A stretch of DNA of 51,376 bases from an uncultured Actinomycetes bacterium. GTDB lineage: Bacteria; Actinomycetota; Acidimicrobiia; Acidimicrobiales; RAAP-2. The notes under the pieces are model-generated. The model saw only the letters and a list, made by a program, of their open reading frames with translations. It was not told the origin of the DNA and ran no database searches. Below, piece after piece: positions 26,198 through 33,831 of this stretch. Positions within the stretch are counted from its first letter, which is position 1. Each line of letters starts with the position of its first letter. The position numbers were made by a program, and so were the translations under genes. The stretch lies in the NCBI GenBank assembly GCA_903870905.1, contig CAIQEU010000016.1:1-51376 (forward strand). Direction: 5' to 3'.

Positions 26198-26865
26198 CGG
26201 TCAACTCCGCAAGGGAAACCCCTCGCGCCCCGCAACCATCCGGGAAGCCGAAGATGCGTGGATGGATTCACTTCGGCGCCTTCTGTGTGACGCTCGGCAT
26301 TTTCGGATTCCTCGAGTCAGCGACCACGACGACTTCGGAGGCCGTTGCGGTCTGCATCTACGTGGTTGGTCTCGCCATCATGTTCGGAACATCCGCACTA
26401 CTCCACCTCGTCAACTGGGGGCCCGTCGGCCGTCAACGCATGCGCCGGGCGGACCACTCCACCATCTTCCTCGGTATCGCCGGGACCTACACGGCAATTG
26501 GCGTCGTTGCCCTTCAGGGCACGAACCTCGTGGCCCTCTTGACCATTGCCTGGGTCGGGGCGATCGTCGGGATTGTGGTTCGCCAGTTCTTCATCGATGC
26601 GCCCAAGTGGGCCAATGCCATTCCCTACGTGATCGTTGGGTGGTCGGCGATGCTCTTCGTTGGTCCCCTCATCGCCAGCCTCGGAGTTCTCGGCTTCCTC
26701 GGCATCTTGGCCGGTGGTATTGCGTACACCGTCGGTGCCATCTTCTACGGGGCGAAGCGGCCGAACCCCATCCCCGGCGTCTTTGGCCATCACGAGCTCT
26801 TCCACGCGCTAACCGTCGTTGGAGCTGGACTGCACATGGCCGTCGTCTGGGCGAGCCTCCACTGA
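26194..26865 (+). CDS. Hemolysin III / PAQR family membrane protein
   Basis: Seven-helix membrane protein of the AdipoR/PAQR superfamily; bacterial members are annotated hemolysin III, with uncertain activity, probably zinc-dependent lipid hydrolase-like. 223 residues. Family signatures: SALLHLVNW in the first helix region, RRADHSTIFLGIAGTY with the metal-region Asp/His, and FGHHELFHALTVVGAGLHM near the C-terminus supplying the other histidines. The frame is open from an ATG at 26176, but a GTG at 26194 overlaps the sulfotransferase stop as GTGA, the junction used repeatedly here, and avoids a 22-base overlap. The gene is followed by tRNA-Pro. Confidence 0.88.
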   Translation: MTVNSARETPRAPQPSGKPKMRGWIHFGAFCVTLGIFGFLESATTTTSEAVAVCIYVVGLAIMFGTSALLHLVNWGPVGRQRMRRADHSTIFLGIAGTYTAIGVVALQGTNLVALLTIAWVGAIVGIVVRQFFIDAPKWANAIPYVIVGWSAMLFVGPLIASLGVLGFLGILAGGIAYTVGAIFYGAKRPNPIPGVFGHHELFHALTVVGAGLHMAVVWASLH

Positions 26866-26922
26866 GTGGAGCGAGCGGTACGCCACACCGAGCAACTGCA
26901 CGAGGCTGTCTCGGCGAGGGCG

Positions 26923-26928
26923 TAGACT
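26923..26928 (+). promoter_or_regulatory. Predicted -10 box of tRNA-Pro
   Basis: TAGACT, preceded by GCG, 11 bases before the mature tRNA 5' end. No strong -35 is visible. Confidence 0.45.
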
Positions 26929-26939
26929 GGAAGCAGTAG

Positions 26940-27017
26940 CGGGCTGTAGCGCAGCTTGGTTAGCGCGCTTGACTGGGGGTCAAGAGGTCGTGGGTTCGAA
27001 TCCCGCCAGCCCGACCA
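26940..27017 (+). tRNA. tRNA-Pro, anticodon GGG, CCA encoded
   Basis: Full cloverleaf: acceptor CGGGCTG (26940-26946) pairs with CAGCCCG (27007-27013), discriminator A and encoded CCA (27015-27017). The D-arm uses GCGC/GCGC. The anticodon stem is CTTGA/TCAAG with loop CTGGGGG, so the anticodon is GGG (26975-26977), reading CCC and CCT proline codons. The T-arm is GTGGG-TTCGAAT-CCCGC. Open frames across it are spurious. Confidence 0.97.
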
Positions 27018-27026
27018 TTGTGAATG

Positions 27027-27047
27027 GAGTGCACCGTCGGTGCGCTC
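27027..27047. terminator. Hairpin after tRNA-Pro, overlapping a convergent stop codon
   Basis: GAGTGCACC (27027-27035) pairs with GGTGCGCTC (27039-27047) with one G-U pair and a three-base loop. It begins ten bases after the tRNA 3' end and overlaps the stop of the convergent membrane protein gene. No T-run follows on either strand, so it is a terminator by position and stability only. Confidence 0.5.
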
Positions 27048-28050
27048 AGCGGTACCGGCGTCGGTAGAGAAGCCAACTCACTCCCCCGGCGAGAATCGGA
27101 AGCCAGTAGGAACACAATCGGTAGGCCAACGTCGCGAGCAGTGCCGTTGACGCTGGAATACCAGCGAGCACCAAGAGTCCTCCGAGCGACGCCTCGACAA
27201 CGCCCAGCCCTCCGGGTGTGAGCGGCACGAGTGCCAGCACCGCCGTCGCCGAGTACGCGAGCAGCACGAGCCATGGATTGGGGTTGGCTCCTGCGGCGTG
27301 GAGCGCGCACAGGAGGCTGGCGAAATCGAGGGCGACGCGACCGCCGATGAGGAGACTGCCCTTCCACCAACTCGAACCAAGATCGCTCCTGATGAGATCG
27401 CGCTCATGGAGGATTCGCTCCTCAATGCCTGCCGCTGCTGCGGCTCGGCTCGGAACGTGACGAGCAATCGCGGAGATTGCACGTGCGATGAGTCGGAGCA
27501 TCCCATCGGTCGTGAGCGCGATCAGACCGAAGGCCGCGACCAAGACGAAACCACCGATTCCGAGGAGGGCGGTGTGGAAGAGACCGGGGCGGATGACCAC
27601 TCCCCCGAGGAGTGCTGGAAGCGCGAAGACCGGTAGTGCGAGGAGCGCTCCAACGCCGACGATCGACGTTGTTGCCAAGCTCACGCCAGCCTTGGTTGGA
27701 TCAATGCCCGCCTTCGACATCATTTGGAACTGCATGCCTGCCCCGGCTGCGTCTCCCCCGGGAAGCACGTTCGTGACCGCATTGCCCGCCAACGTAGAGG
27801 TTGCGACGGCGAACCACTCCTTCGTCTGCAGCACGAGGCGCAGGAGCGCTATTGAGCAGGTGAAGCTGAGGACCTCAGCGATCACCATGGCCGCCATCCA
27901 TACCCCTACGAGGCGAGCGAGATGGGGCCACGCCTCGAGGGTGTGGATGAGATTGGGGAGCACGACGTAGAGCACCACGCCGCACACCACGACGGCAACA
28001 CTGTTGCGGACCGCTCGCGACGAGATGCCGTTCCCCTCCTCTCGCCCCAT
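27046..28050 (-). CDS. LPG-synthase-TM-like (UPF0104) integral membrane protein
   Basis: Polytopic membrane protein of the lysylphosphatidylglycerol-synthase transmembrane / UPF0104 group, often proposed to move lipids or lipid-linked sugars across the membrane. 334 residues with about eight hydrophobic segments. Signature pieces: GNAVTNVLPGGDAAGAGMQFQMM, a basic cytoplasmic loop with ERILHERDLIRSDLG, and the C-terminal VPLTPGGLGVVEASLGGLLVL, diagnostic of the family. It lacks the lysyltransferase domain of MprF. The frame extends to 28161, but the ATG at 28050 has a TACATT box six bases upstream and begins the fold. It is divergent from the TMEM175-like gene. Confidence 0.85.
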   Translation of the reverse strand: MGREEGNGISSRAVRNSVAVVVCGVVLYVVLPNLIHTLEAWPHLARLVGVWMAAMVIAEVLSFTCSIALLRLVLQTKEWFAVATSTLAGNAVTNVLPGGDAAGAGMQFQMMSKAGIDPTKAGVSLATTSIVGVGALLALPVFALPALLGGVVIRPGLFHTALLGIGGFVLVAAFGLIALTTDGMLRLIARAISAIARHVPSRAAAAAGIEERILHERDLIRSDLGSSWWKGSLLIGGRVALDFASLLCALHAAGANPNPWLVLLAYSATAVLALVPLTPGGLGVVEASLGGLLVLAGIPASTALLATLAYRLCSYWLPILAGGVSWLLYRRRYR

Positions 28051-28056
28051 TGGCAC

Positions 28057-28062
28057 AATGTA
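28057..28062 (-). promoter_or_regulatory. -10 box of a probable leaderless membrane-protein transcript
   Basis: TACATT on the minus strand, exactly six bases before the ATG at 28050. Confidence 0.55.
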
Positions 28063-28142
28063 GAAGGAGAACTGCCAGTGCTGCAGCCACCACTCGACCG
28101 CAGTCCTACGATGGCAACGAGGACCTGGCGAAGCGAGTGGTG

Positions 28143-28853
28143 ATGGGGAGTTCGAAAGCAAAGCAACCGCGAGAGAAGCTCTTCACGTTCAACGGTCGTG
28201 AACAGGCCATTCGCTCGACGGAACCGCTCGCTCTCTTCACCGATGGCATTCTCGCGATCACCGCAACCATCTTGGTCATCCAACTCGAAGTACCGAAGAA
28301 CGTGGGGATCACCGGACTCCGCCACGCACTGTGGGAGCAGTGGCCCACCTTCGTCGCGGTCGTGATCGGCTACCTCTGGTTGGCTGCTTCGTGGATCAAC
28401 ACCCGACGACTCCGTCGCATGCTCTGCGGAATGGACCATTGGGCCACCGTGCTCTACCTCTTCACCATCTTCTCGATCACCCTCATTCCCTTCGTCATGC
28501 TGGGTCTCGCCCGCACAATTAGCCACCCCGACTTCCCCGTGGGGGTGCAACTCCTCGCCTGTCTATCGCTCGCGAATGGGATTCTCGTCAACGCCCTCCT
28601 CGAGTACTGCAGGTGGAGAGGCCTCGGCACCGCCCACATGACGAAGGCGGCATGGCGTGCGGTGCGAGTTCCGAACTTCATCTTGACTGGATGCGACGTT
28701 CTCGCTGTCATCCTCGCCCCCATCATTCCGACGGTTGTCATCATCTACATCACCGCCGACTGGCTCTACGCACTCCTCCCGCTCTTCACCGACCATGAAG
28801 ACCACCCGGCCAATGGCGCAGATCTGATTCCACAACCGGTCGACGACGACTGA
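28143..28853 (+). CDS. TMEM175-like (DUF1211) potassium channel family protein
   Basis: Six-helix membrane protein of the TMEM175 family; bacterial members form tetrameric K+-selective channels without the usual selectivity filter. About 236 residues. The family signature RSTEPLALFTDGILAITATILVIQLEVP contains the R...FSDG-type motif (here FTDG) and helix 1 isoleucines that form the pore. Hydrophobic segments follow at WPTFVAVVIGYLWLAASWI, ATVLYLFTIFSITLIPFVML, and others to VVIIYITADWLYALL. Starts: ATG at 28143, or GTG at 28137/28140; the frame is open to 28050. A TACGAT box at 28107-28112 is a possible promoter. Confidence 0.82.
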   Translation: MGSSKAKQPREKLFTFNGREQAIRSTEPLALFTDGILAITATILVIQLEVPKNVGITGLRHALWEQWPTFVAVVIGYLWLAASWINTRRLRRMLCGMDHWATVLYLFTIFSITLIPFVMLGLARTISHPDFPVGVQLLACLSLANGILVNALLEYCRWRGLGTAHMTKAAWRAVRVPNFILTGCDVLAVILAPIIPTVVIIYITADWLYALLPLFTDHEDHPANGADLIPQPVDDD

Positions 28854-28864
28854 TCAGCAGTGGG

Positions 28865-28893
28865 CAGCGTCGACTGAGCGGCGGACAGCGTCG
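28865..28893 (+). repeat. Direct repeat CAGCGTCG upstream of xth
   Basis: Two copies (28865-28872 and 28886-28893) 21 bases apart, about two helical turns, just before the xth -10 box. A third copy (29753-29760) abuts the -10 box of the following M20 gene. Possible operator half-sites. Confidence 0.35.
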
Positions 28894-28895
28894 CG

Positions 28896-28901
28896 TACCA
28901 T
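28896..28901 (+). promoter_or_regulatory. -10 box of a probable leaderless xth transcript
   Basis: TACCAT, preceded by GCG, five bases before the ATG at 28907. Confidence 0.5.
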
Positions 28902-28906
28902 GGCGC

Positions 28907-29719
28907 ATGCGCATCGTGTCTTGGAACGTCAACGGCATTCGAGCAGTTCAGCGAAAAGGGCTCTTCGACCCCTTCCTCGAGCGTCTCGCTCCCGACATCG
29001 TCTGCCTCCAAGAGACCAAGGCGGAGCAGCACCAGGCCGAAATCGACGTCAATGGCTTCGTCGAGCACTGGCATTCAGCTGAGAAGAAGGGGTACTCCGG
29101 AACTGCGCTCTTCACGCGTTCGGCTCCGTTGTCGGTGACAACGGGCCTTCCGAAGCGCCTCGTCACCAAGTACGACCTCTCGAGCGATGGCTTTGGGAAC
29201 CCCAATACTGAAGGGCGGGTCATCACCGCTGAGTACGAGGACTTCTACCTCGTGACCGCCTACACCCCGAACGCGAAGAGCGACCTCGGTCGCCTCGCGC
29301 TGCGGCACGAACAGTGGGACCCTGCATTCAACGAGCACGTCGTTGCCCTGAAGAAGAAGAAGCCAGTGGCGATCTGTGGGGACCTCAACGTCGCTCACCA
29401 GCCTGATGATCTCGCCAACCCGAAAGCGAATCGGGGAAAGGCGGGCTACACCGACGAGGAGCGAAGTGGCTTCCAGGCGCTCCTCGACGCTGGGTTCGTG
29501 GACAGTTTTCGCCTCTTCACCCAAGGAAACGGTCACTACACGTGGTGGTCCAACTTCTCAGGCGCGCGCGAGCGCAACGTCGGGTGGCGGATCGACTACT
29601 TCGTCGTCTCAGAAGACTTGGTTCCACGGGTCCTCGCTGCGGAGATTCACGCTGACATCATGGGCAGTGACCACTGTCCAGTGAGCCTGACTATCGAAAC
29701 GGCGCACGACCGCGCCTGA
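28907..29719 (+). CDS. xth: Exodeoxyribonuclease III (AP endonuclease)
   Basis: Mg-dependent AP endonuclease and 3'-5' exonuclease for base-excision repair. 270 residues, normal. Fold motifs in order: RIVSWNVNGIRA, DIVCLQETKAE with the metal glutamate, GTALFTRSAP, TAYTPNAKSDLGRLALR, PVAICGDLNVAHQPDDLANPK with catalytic Asp/Asn, GFVDSFRLF, HYTWWSNF, NVGWRIDYFVVSEDL, and the final GSDHCPVSLTI with the catalytic Asp-His. The ATG lies five bases after a TACCAT box. Direct repeats lie just upstream. Confidence 0.96.
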   Translation: MRIVSWNVNGIRAVQRKGLFDPFLERLAPDIVCLQETKAEQHQAEIDVNGFVEHWHSAEKKGYSGTALFTRSAPLSVTTGLPKRLVTKYDLSSDGFGNPNTEGRVITAEYEDFYLVTAYTPNAKSDLGRLALRHEQWDPAFNEHVVALKKKKPVAICGDLNVAHQPDDLANPKANRGKAGYTDEERSGFQALLDAGFVDSFRLFTQGNGHYTWWSNFSGARERNVGWRIDYFVVSEDLVPRVLAAEIHADIMGSDHCPVSLTIETAHDRA

Positions 29720-29760
29720 GCGCCACACCCGGCGTCCCTGAGCTTTCTGGCGCAGCGTCG

Positions 29761-29766
29761 TACACT
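29761..29766 (+). promoter_or_regulatory. -10 box of a probable leaderless M20 amidohydrolase transcript
   Basis: TACACT, directly preceded by CAGCGTCG, exactly six bases before the ATG at 29773. Confidence 0.55.
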
Positions 29767-29772
29767 GCGGCA

Positions 29773-30969
29773 ATGGACACCCTCATCGACCTGTTCACTG
29801 AAGCCCAAGGTCACCTTGACGCTGCGATTGCGTTTCGGCGTGATCTCCATCAGAACCCTGAACTCGGCCTAGAACTCCCGCGCACCCAAGCGGCCATCGT
29901 GGCGGCACTTCAAGGTCACGACCTCGAGATCCACCTCGGACGTGCGCTCAGTTCCGTGATTGCGGTGTTAGCGACCGGGCGACCAGGACCGACCGTGCTC
30001 CTCCGTGCCGATATGGACGCACTCCCCATGGACGAAGACACCGACCTCCCCTTTAAGAGCGCCATTGCTGGAGCGATGCACGCATGCGGACACGACACCC
30101 ACGTTGCGATGCTCGTTGAAGCGGCCAAGTTGCTCAGCCGTCGACGCGACGACCTCTCCGGAACGGTCATCTTCATGTTCCAACCTGGCGAGGAAGGGCA
30201 CGGCGGTGCAGCGTTGATGCTCGACGAGGGCATCTTGGGACTCGGTGACGGGGTGGACTTCGCCTTTGCGATCCACGCAACACCCTCGGTACCGAACGGC
30301 ATGATCGCCACGAAGGGTGGAACGATCATGGCGTCATCTGATCAGTTCACGATTGACGTTGTGGGTCGAGGCGGTCACGCATCGAGCCCCTACACCGCAC
30401 TCGACCCCATTCCCGTGGCGTGCGAGATCGTGCTCGCCCTTCAGTCGATGGTGACGCGACGCATCAACGCCTTCGATCCAGCTGTCGTCACCGTCGCCCA
30501 GGTCACGGCGGGAACGACCAGCAACGTGATCCCGGAGCGAGCTCGCCTCCACGGCACAATCCGTGCCGTGTCTGACCTCACCCGCCAGTACGTTCGAGAA
30601 CAGCTCGAACAAGTTGCCCATGGGGTCGCTACTGCGCACGGGGCGAGCGCTGACGTCGACGTCCACCTCGGCTACCCCGTCACCATCAACGATGCGACGG
30701 CGGCGACGTGGAGTCGGGAGTTGGCTGCAGGAGTCCTCGGAGAGCACGTCGCCATCGAGATGCCCACGCCGGTCATGGGCGCCGAAGACTTTAGCTACGT
30801 CCTCCAGAAGGTCCCCGGCGCCCTCGTCTTCCTCGGGATGTGCCCTGAGGGCATGGAGTTCTACAAGGCGCCACCGAACCACTCGAATCGGATGATCCTG
30901 AACGAGTCGGCCATGGCTGCTGGCATCGCCTTGTACGCCGGCGTGGCCTTAGCCAAGTCGACCAACTGA
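29773..30969 (+). CDS. M20D amidohydrolase (hippurate / N-acyl amino acid hydrolase type)
   Basis: Zinc-dependent hydrolase predicted to release amino acids from N-acyl or amide substrates. 398 residues, as in the family. Motifs: FRRDLHQNPELGLELPRTQ near the N-terminus, VLLRADMDALPMDE, the metal site MHACGHDTHVAML, IFMFQPGEEGHGGA with catalytic/metal glutamates, the dimerisation domain with GRGGHASSPY, VIPERARLHGTIR, and the C-terminal metal histidine in NHSNRMILNE. The substrate is unknown. The sulfatase gene follows after ten bases, so the two are probably cotranscribed. Confidence 0.92.
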   Translation: MDTLIDLFTEAQGHLDAAIAFRRDLHQNPELGLELPRTQAAIVAALQGHDLEIHLGRALSSVIAVLATGRPGPTVLLRADMDALPMDEDTDLPFKSAIAGAMHACGHDTHVAMLVEAAKLLSRRRDDLSGTVIFMFQPGEEGHGGAALMLDEGILGLGDGVDFAFAIHATPSVPNGMIATKGGTIMASSDQFTIDVVGRGGHASSPYTALDPIPVACEIVLALQSMVTRRINAFDPAVVTVAQVTAGTTSNVIPERARLHGTIRAVSDLTRQYVREQLEQVAHGVATAHGASADVDVHLGYPVTINDATAATWSRELAAGVLGEHVAIEMPTPVMGAEDFSYVLQKVPGALVFLGMCPEGMEFYKAPPNHSNRMILNESAMAAGIALYAGVALAKSTN

Positions 30970-30979
30970 GGACACCGCC

Positions 30980-32389
30980 ATGACGACGCGAGGTGGCAGT
31001 CGTCCGAACATCGTGCTCATCAACTGCGACGATCTCGGCTACGGTGATCTCGGGTGCTACGGCTCGACCAAGAACGCCACCCCGGTCCTCGATGCACTGG
31101 CGGCATCGGGGATGCGGTTCACCACGTTCTACATGGCCTCACCGGTGTGCTCCCCGTCGCGAGCCGCCCTCCTCACCGGTTGCTATCCCCCGCGCATTGG
31201 ATTCGGGAGCTTCGATGGGCTCCCGGTTCTCTTCCCCGGGCAAGGGCTCGGCCTCCCCGATACTGAAGAGACCATCGCGACTGTGCTCTCTCGTGTCGGG
31301 TACCGCACCCAGATGGTTGGGAAGTGGCACTGCGGCGACCAACCAGACTTCCTCCCAACCCGGCACGGGTTCGACCACTACTTCGGTCTCCCCTACTCCA
31401 ACGACATGGGTCGCCAAGTGAACCCACCGTCCATCCTCGACTGGCTACCTCCGCTCCCTCTCCTCTCAGACGAAGTCGTCGTCGAGCAGCAACCCAATCA
31501 AGCGTCGCTCACCGAGCGCTACGTCGAGGAGTGCCTCCGCTTCCTGCGAGCAGACGATGAGCGCCCCTTCTTCTTGTACCTCGCGCACCTCTACGTCCAC
31601 CTTCCGATCTACGTCACCGTTGAAGCGTTGGCGGCTTCGAGGAACGGGCCTTACGGCGCAGCGGTTGGGGCCATTGACTGGGCGACCGGTGTCCTCCTCG
31701 ATGCACTCGACGAACTCGGACTGCGCGAGAACACCATCGTGATCTTCACGAGCGACAACGGTTCGCTCGGCGACGCTGCACCGCCCTGGGGGTCGACCAC
31801 CTCGGTCGGCGGATCGAATCTCCCCCTCCGTGGCGCCAAGGGTTCGACGTGGGAAGGAGGCCTACGCGTGCCCGCAATCGTCTCGTGGCCAGGAACGGTT
31901 CCACGTGGCGTCGTCAACGACGACCTGCACAGGTCCCTCGACCTCTTCCCCACCTTGGCCACACTCGCTGGAGCGACGTGCACCGACGAATTCGCGATCG
32001 ACGGCGTCGACGTCAGTGCGTGTTGGACCAATGGAGCTCCAACACCGGTGTCCACCTTCGCCTACTACCGGCAGAACTCCTTGGAGGCAGTGCGAGATGC
32101 GCAGTTCAAACTGCACGTTGCCAAGGGCAACGAGAGGTTCGACGCCCTCTACGACCTCTCCGTCGATCCTGGTGAGACTGTCGACATCGCCCTCGACCAC
32201 CCCGCAGCCGTCGCGTCGCTCGCCGCCGTTGCCGATGAAGTCCGCCGCCGTCTCGGCGATGAGCGGCTCGACATTGTCGGAAGTGAGTGTCGCCCAATCG
32301 GCCGCGTGCTCAATCCGAAGCCGCTGACGGCCTACGACCCGGATCACCCCTACGTGGTCGCTGAGTACGACCTGCCCGACAAGGGCTGA
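30980..32389 (+). CDS. Cys-type sulfatase (arylsulfatase family)
   Basis: Alkaline-phosphatase-fold hydrolase of sulfate esters. 469 residues. Metal-binding N-terminus PNIVLINCDDLGYGDLGCYG; catalytic signature SPVCSPSRAALLTG, in which the cysteine of C-S-P-S-R must be converted to formylglycine; GKWHCGDQPDFLPTRHGFD; and IFTSDNGSLGDAAPPWG with the metal Asp-Asn. No signal peptide is visible: the protein begins MTTRGGSRPNIV, so it is predicted cytoplasmic, unlike many sulfatases. The ATG has GAGGA seven bases upstream. The maturation enzyme is not in this window. Substrate unknown. Confidence 0.92.
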   Translation: MTTRGGSRPNIVLINCDDLGYGDLGCYGSTKNATPVLDALAASGMRFTTFYMASPVCSPSRAALLTGCYPPRIGFGSFDGLPVLFPGQGLGLPDTEETIATVLSRVGYRTQMVGKWHCGDQPDFLPTRHGFDHYFGLPYSNDMGRQVNPPSILDWLPPLPLLSDEVVVEQQPNQASLTERYVEECLRFLRADDERPFFLYLAHLYVHLPIYVTVEALAASRNGPYGAAVGAIDWATGVLLDALDELGLRENTIVIFTSDNGSLGDAAPPWGSTTSVGGSNLPLRGAKGSTWEGGLRVPAIVSWPGTVPRGVVNDDLHRSLDLFPTLATLAGATCTDEFAIDGVDVSACWTNGAPTPVSTFAYYRQNSLEAVRDAQFKLHVAKGNERFDALYDLSVDPGETVDIALDHPAAVASLAAVADEVRRRLGDERLDIVGSECRPIGRVLNPKPLTAYDPDHPYVVAEYDLPDKG

Positions 32390-32416
32390 GTCCCTCGCCG
32401 ACCGTGGTCGTCGTGC

Positions 32417-32422
32417 TACAAC
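32417..32422 (+). promoter_or_regulatory. -10-like box before the crotonase gene
   Basis: TACAAC, six bases before the ATG at 32429. The final base departs from TANNNT. Confidence 0.4.
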
Positions 32423-32428
32423 CGAGCA

Positions 32429-33232
32429 ATGGACGCCGTCACTTTCTCCTCACCGCAACCTGGCATCGCCCTCATCACCCTCAATCGACCAGCGTCGCTC
32501 AACGCTATCGACGGCGCTCTGCTCGATGGTCTCGACGCAGCGCTCGATGCCGTGAGCAGCGACAGCACCTATCGAGTTGCCGTACTCACCGGAGCTGGGC
32601 GGGGATTCTCCGCCGGTGCTGACCGCAGCGGACGCGGGGCACCGTGGACGCCAAAGGCATCGAGCCAGTGGAAGCAGATGTACGACGCTCAGGTCCGCCT
32701 GACTGATCAGATGACCCGGCTCTACGAACTCCCCATTCCAACCATTGCCGCAGTCCACGGGGCTGCGGTTGGAGGAGGACTCGCCTTCGCCCTCCACTGC
32801 GACCTCCGCATCGCCGCCGCTGATGCCAGGTTTGGCTGCGCCTTCATCACCGCAGGTTTCTCGTCAATGGACATGGGGACGAGCTACCTCCTCCCGAAGA
32901 TCGTTGGAGCGGGGCACGCTCGAGATCTCATGCTGTCCGGTCGCCATGTGCTCGCCGATGAGGCCTATCGCATGGGTCTCGTCACCAGCGTGGTGCCGAG
33001 CGACGAACTGCTCGACCGGGCGATCGAGCGGGCGCAATTGCTGGCAGCCAACAACGCCTACGGGCTCTGGCAGACCAAGATTGGCCTCAATGCTGCACTC
33101 GATGCGCCGAGTCTCCGCCACGCCAAGGAACTCGAGAACCGTACCCAGATCATCGCTGGGTTCACGGGGAATCCCGAAGAGGCTGGTGTCGCCTTCCTCG
33201 AACGACGCCAACCCGTGTGGAAGCCCCTTTGA
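32429..33232 (+). CDS. Crotonase-superfamily protein (enoyl-CoA hydratase/isomerase-like)
   Basis: Binds an acyl-CoA and stabilises an enolate; the exact reaction is not clear. 267 residues. Fold markers: ITLNRPASLNAIDGALL, VAVLTGAGRGFSAGAD (first oxyanion-hole segment), PTIAAVHGAAVGGGLAFALHCDLRIAAADARFG (second), and SMDMGTSYLLPKIVG. In hydratases two glutamates, in GGGCELA and FGQPEI, act in catalysis; here the equivalent segments read GGGLAFA and FGCAFI, so neither glutamate is present. The SxxD-MG-S-Y-LLP segment resembles EchA12-like and dienoyl-CoA-isomerase-related proteins. Hydratase activity is therefore doubtful. Confidence 0.88.
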   Translation: MDAVTFSSPQPGIALITLNRPASLNAIDGALLDGLDAALDAVSSDSTYRVAVLTGAGRGFSAGADRSGRGAPWTPKASSQWKQMYDAQVRLTDQMTRLYELPIPTIAAVHGAAVGGGLAFALHCDLRIAAADARFGCAFITAGFSSMDMGTSYLLPKIVGAGHARDLMLSGRHVLADEAYRMGLVTSVVPSDELLDRAIERAQLLAANNAYGLWQTKIGLNAALDAPSLRHAKELENRTQIIAGFTGNPEEAGVAFLERRQPVWKPL

Positions 33233-33274
33233 CGACCCACCCTCAGCGGCGGTCGCCCCTCAGCCACCGAGGCC

Positions 33275-33793
33275 TCAGTCGATCCGACGCAGGAGGTTCT
33301 TGAATCGAGCGGCGTTGGCGACGTACTCCTTGGCCGAGTACTCAATGACGAGCGCGGAGGATCCGCCCTCCTTGATCGAAATCGGCACGCCGATGGCCAG
33401 TGCACCAGCTGGGACGACCTTGTTGTTGCCCACGACCGCGTTGGCACCCACCGTTGCTCCGGTGCCAATCACCGCGTGGTGCAGCACGATGGATCCAGAC
33501 CCCACGAGGCAGGCATCGTTCAAGATGCAACCCTCCAAGTGGGCGAGGTGCCCCACGACGCATCCCGAACCAACCATCGTCGGGAACGTTGGTCCAGCAT
33601 GGATCACCGTGCCGTCTTGGATGGAGGTTCGCTCACCAATGGAGATCCGTCCGTAGTCTCCCCGCAGCACCGCTTGGGGCCAGATCGAGGAGTGCGCTCC
33701 AATGTGGACGTCGCCGATCACCGTGGCCTCGGGATGGACGTAGGCATCGGGATGAATGACGGGGACGAGGTCCCCAAGGGCGTAGATGGCCAT
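33275..33793 (-). CDS. Gamma-carbonic-anhydrase-like hexapeptide-repeat protein
   Basis: Left-handed beta-helix trimer protein of the YrdA/PaaY/CaiE group. 172 residues. The hexapeptide pattern runs from HPDAYVHPEATVIGDVHIG to GATVGANAVVG, followed by a C-terminal helix (SAKEYVANAARFKNLLRR). Zinc histidines: VIHAGP and VGHLAHLEGC. In YrdA-type proteins the third ligand lies five residues after VGH (VGHKVMLHGC); here that position is Glu, with another His at +3. Activity as carbonic anhydrase is unproven. The ATG is six bases after a TAGGTT box. It converges on the crotonase gene. Confidence 0.88.
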   Translation of the reverse strand: MAIYALGDLVPVIHPDAYVHPEATVIGDVHIGAHSSIWPQAVLRGDYGRISIGERTSIQDGTVIHAGPTFPTMVGSGCVVGHLAHLEGCILNDACLVGSGSIVLHHAVIGTGATVGANAVVGNNKVVPAGALAIGVPISIKEGGSSALVIEYSAKEYVANAARFKNLLRRID

Positions 33794-33799
33794 TGCGCA

Positions 33800-33805
33800 A
33801 ACCTA
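33800..33805 (-). promoter_or_regulatory. -10 box of a probable leaderless gamma-CA-like transcript
   Basis: TAGGTT on the minus strand, exactly six bases before the ATG at 33793; identical to the scpA box. Confidence 0.55.
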
Positions 33806-33831
33806 GTCCTGACCGCTCGAAACGACGACGA

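Noticed and set aside
26819-27150. Open frames running through the tRNA-Pro gene
   Set aside because: They cover a complete tRNA cloverleaf and have no coding features.
28111-28143. Ten-codon ORF ending in TGATG at the TMEM175-like start
   Set aside because: The overlap resembles the sulfotransferase uORF, but no -10 box lies at the standard distance from its ATG, so it is most likely chance.
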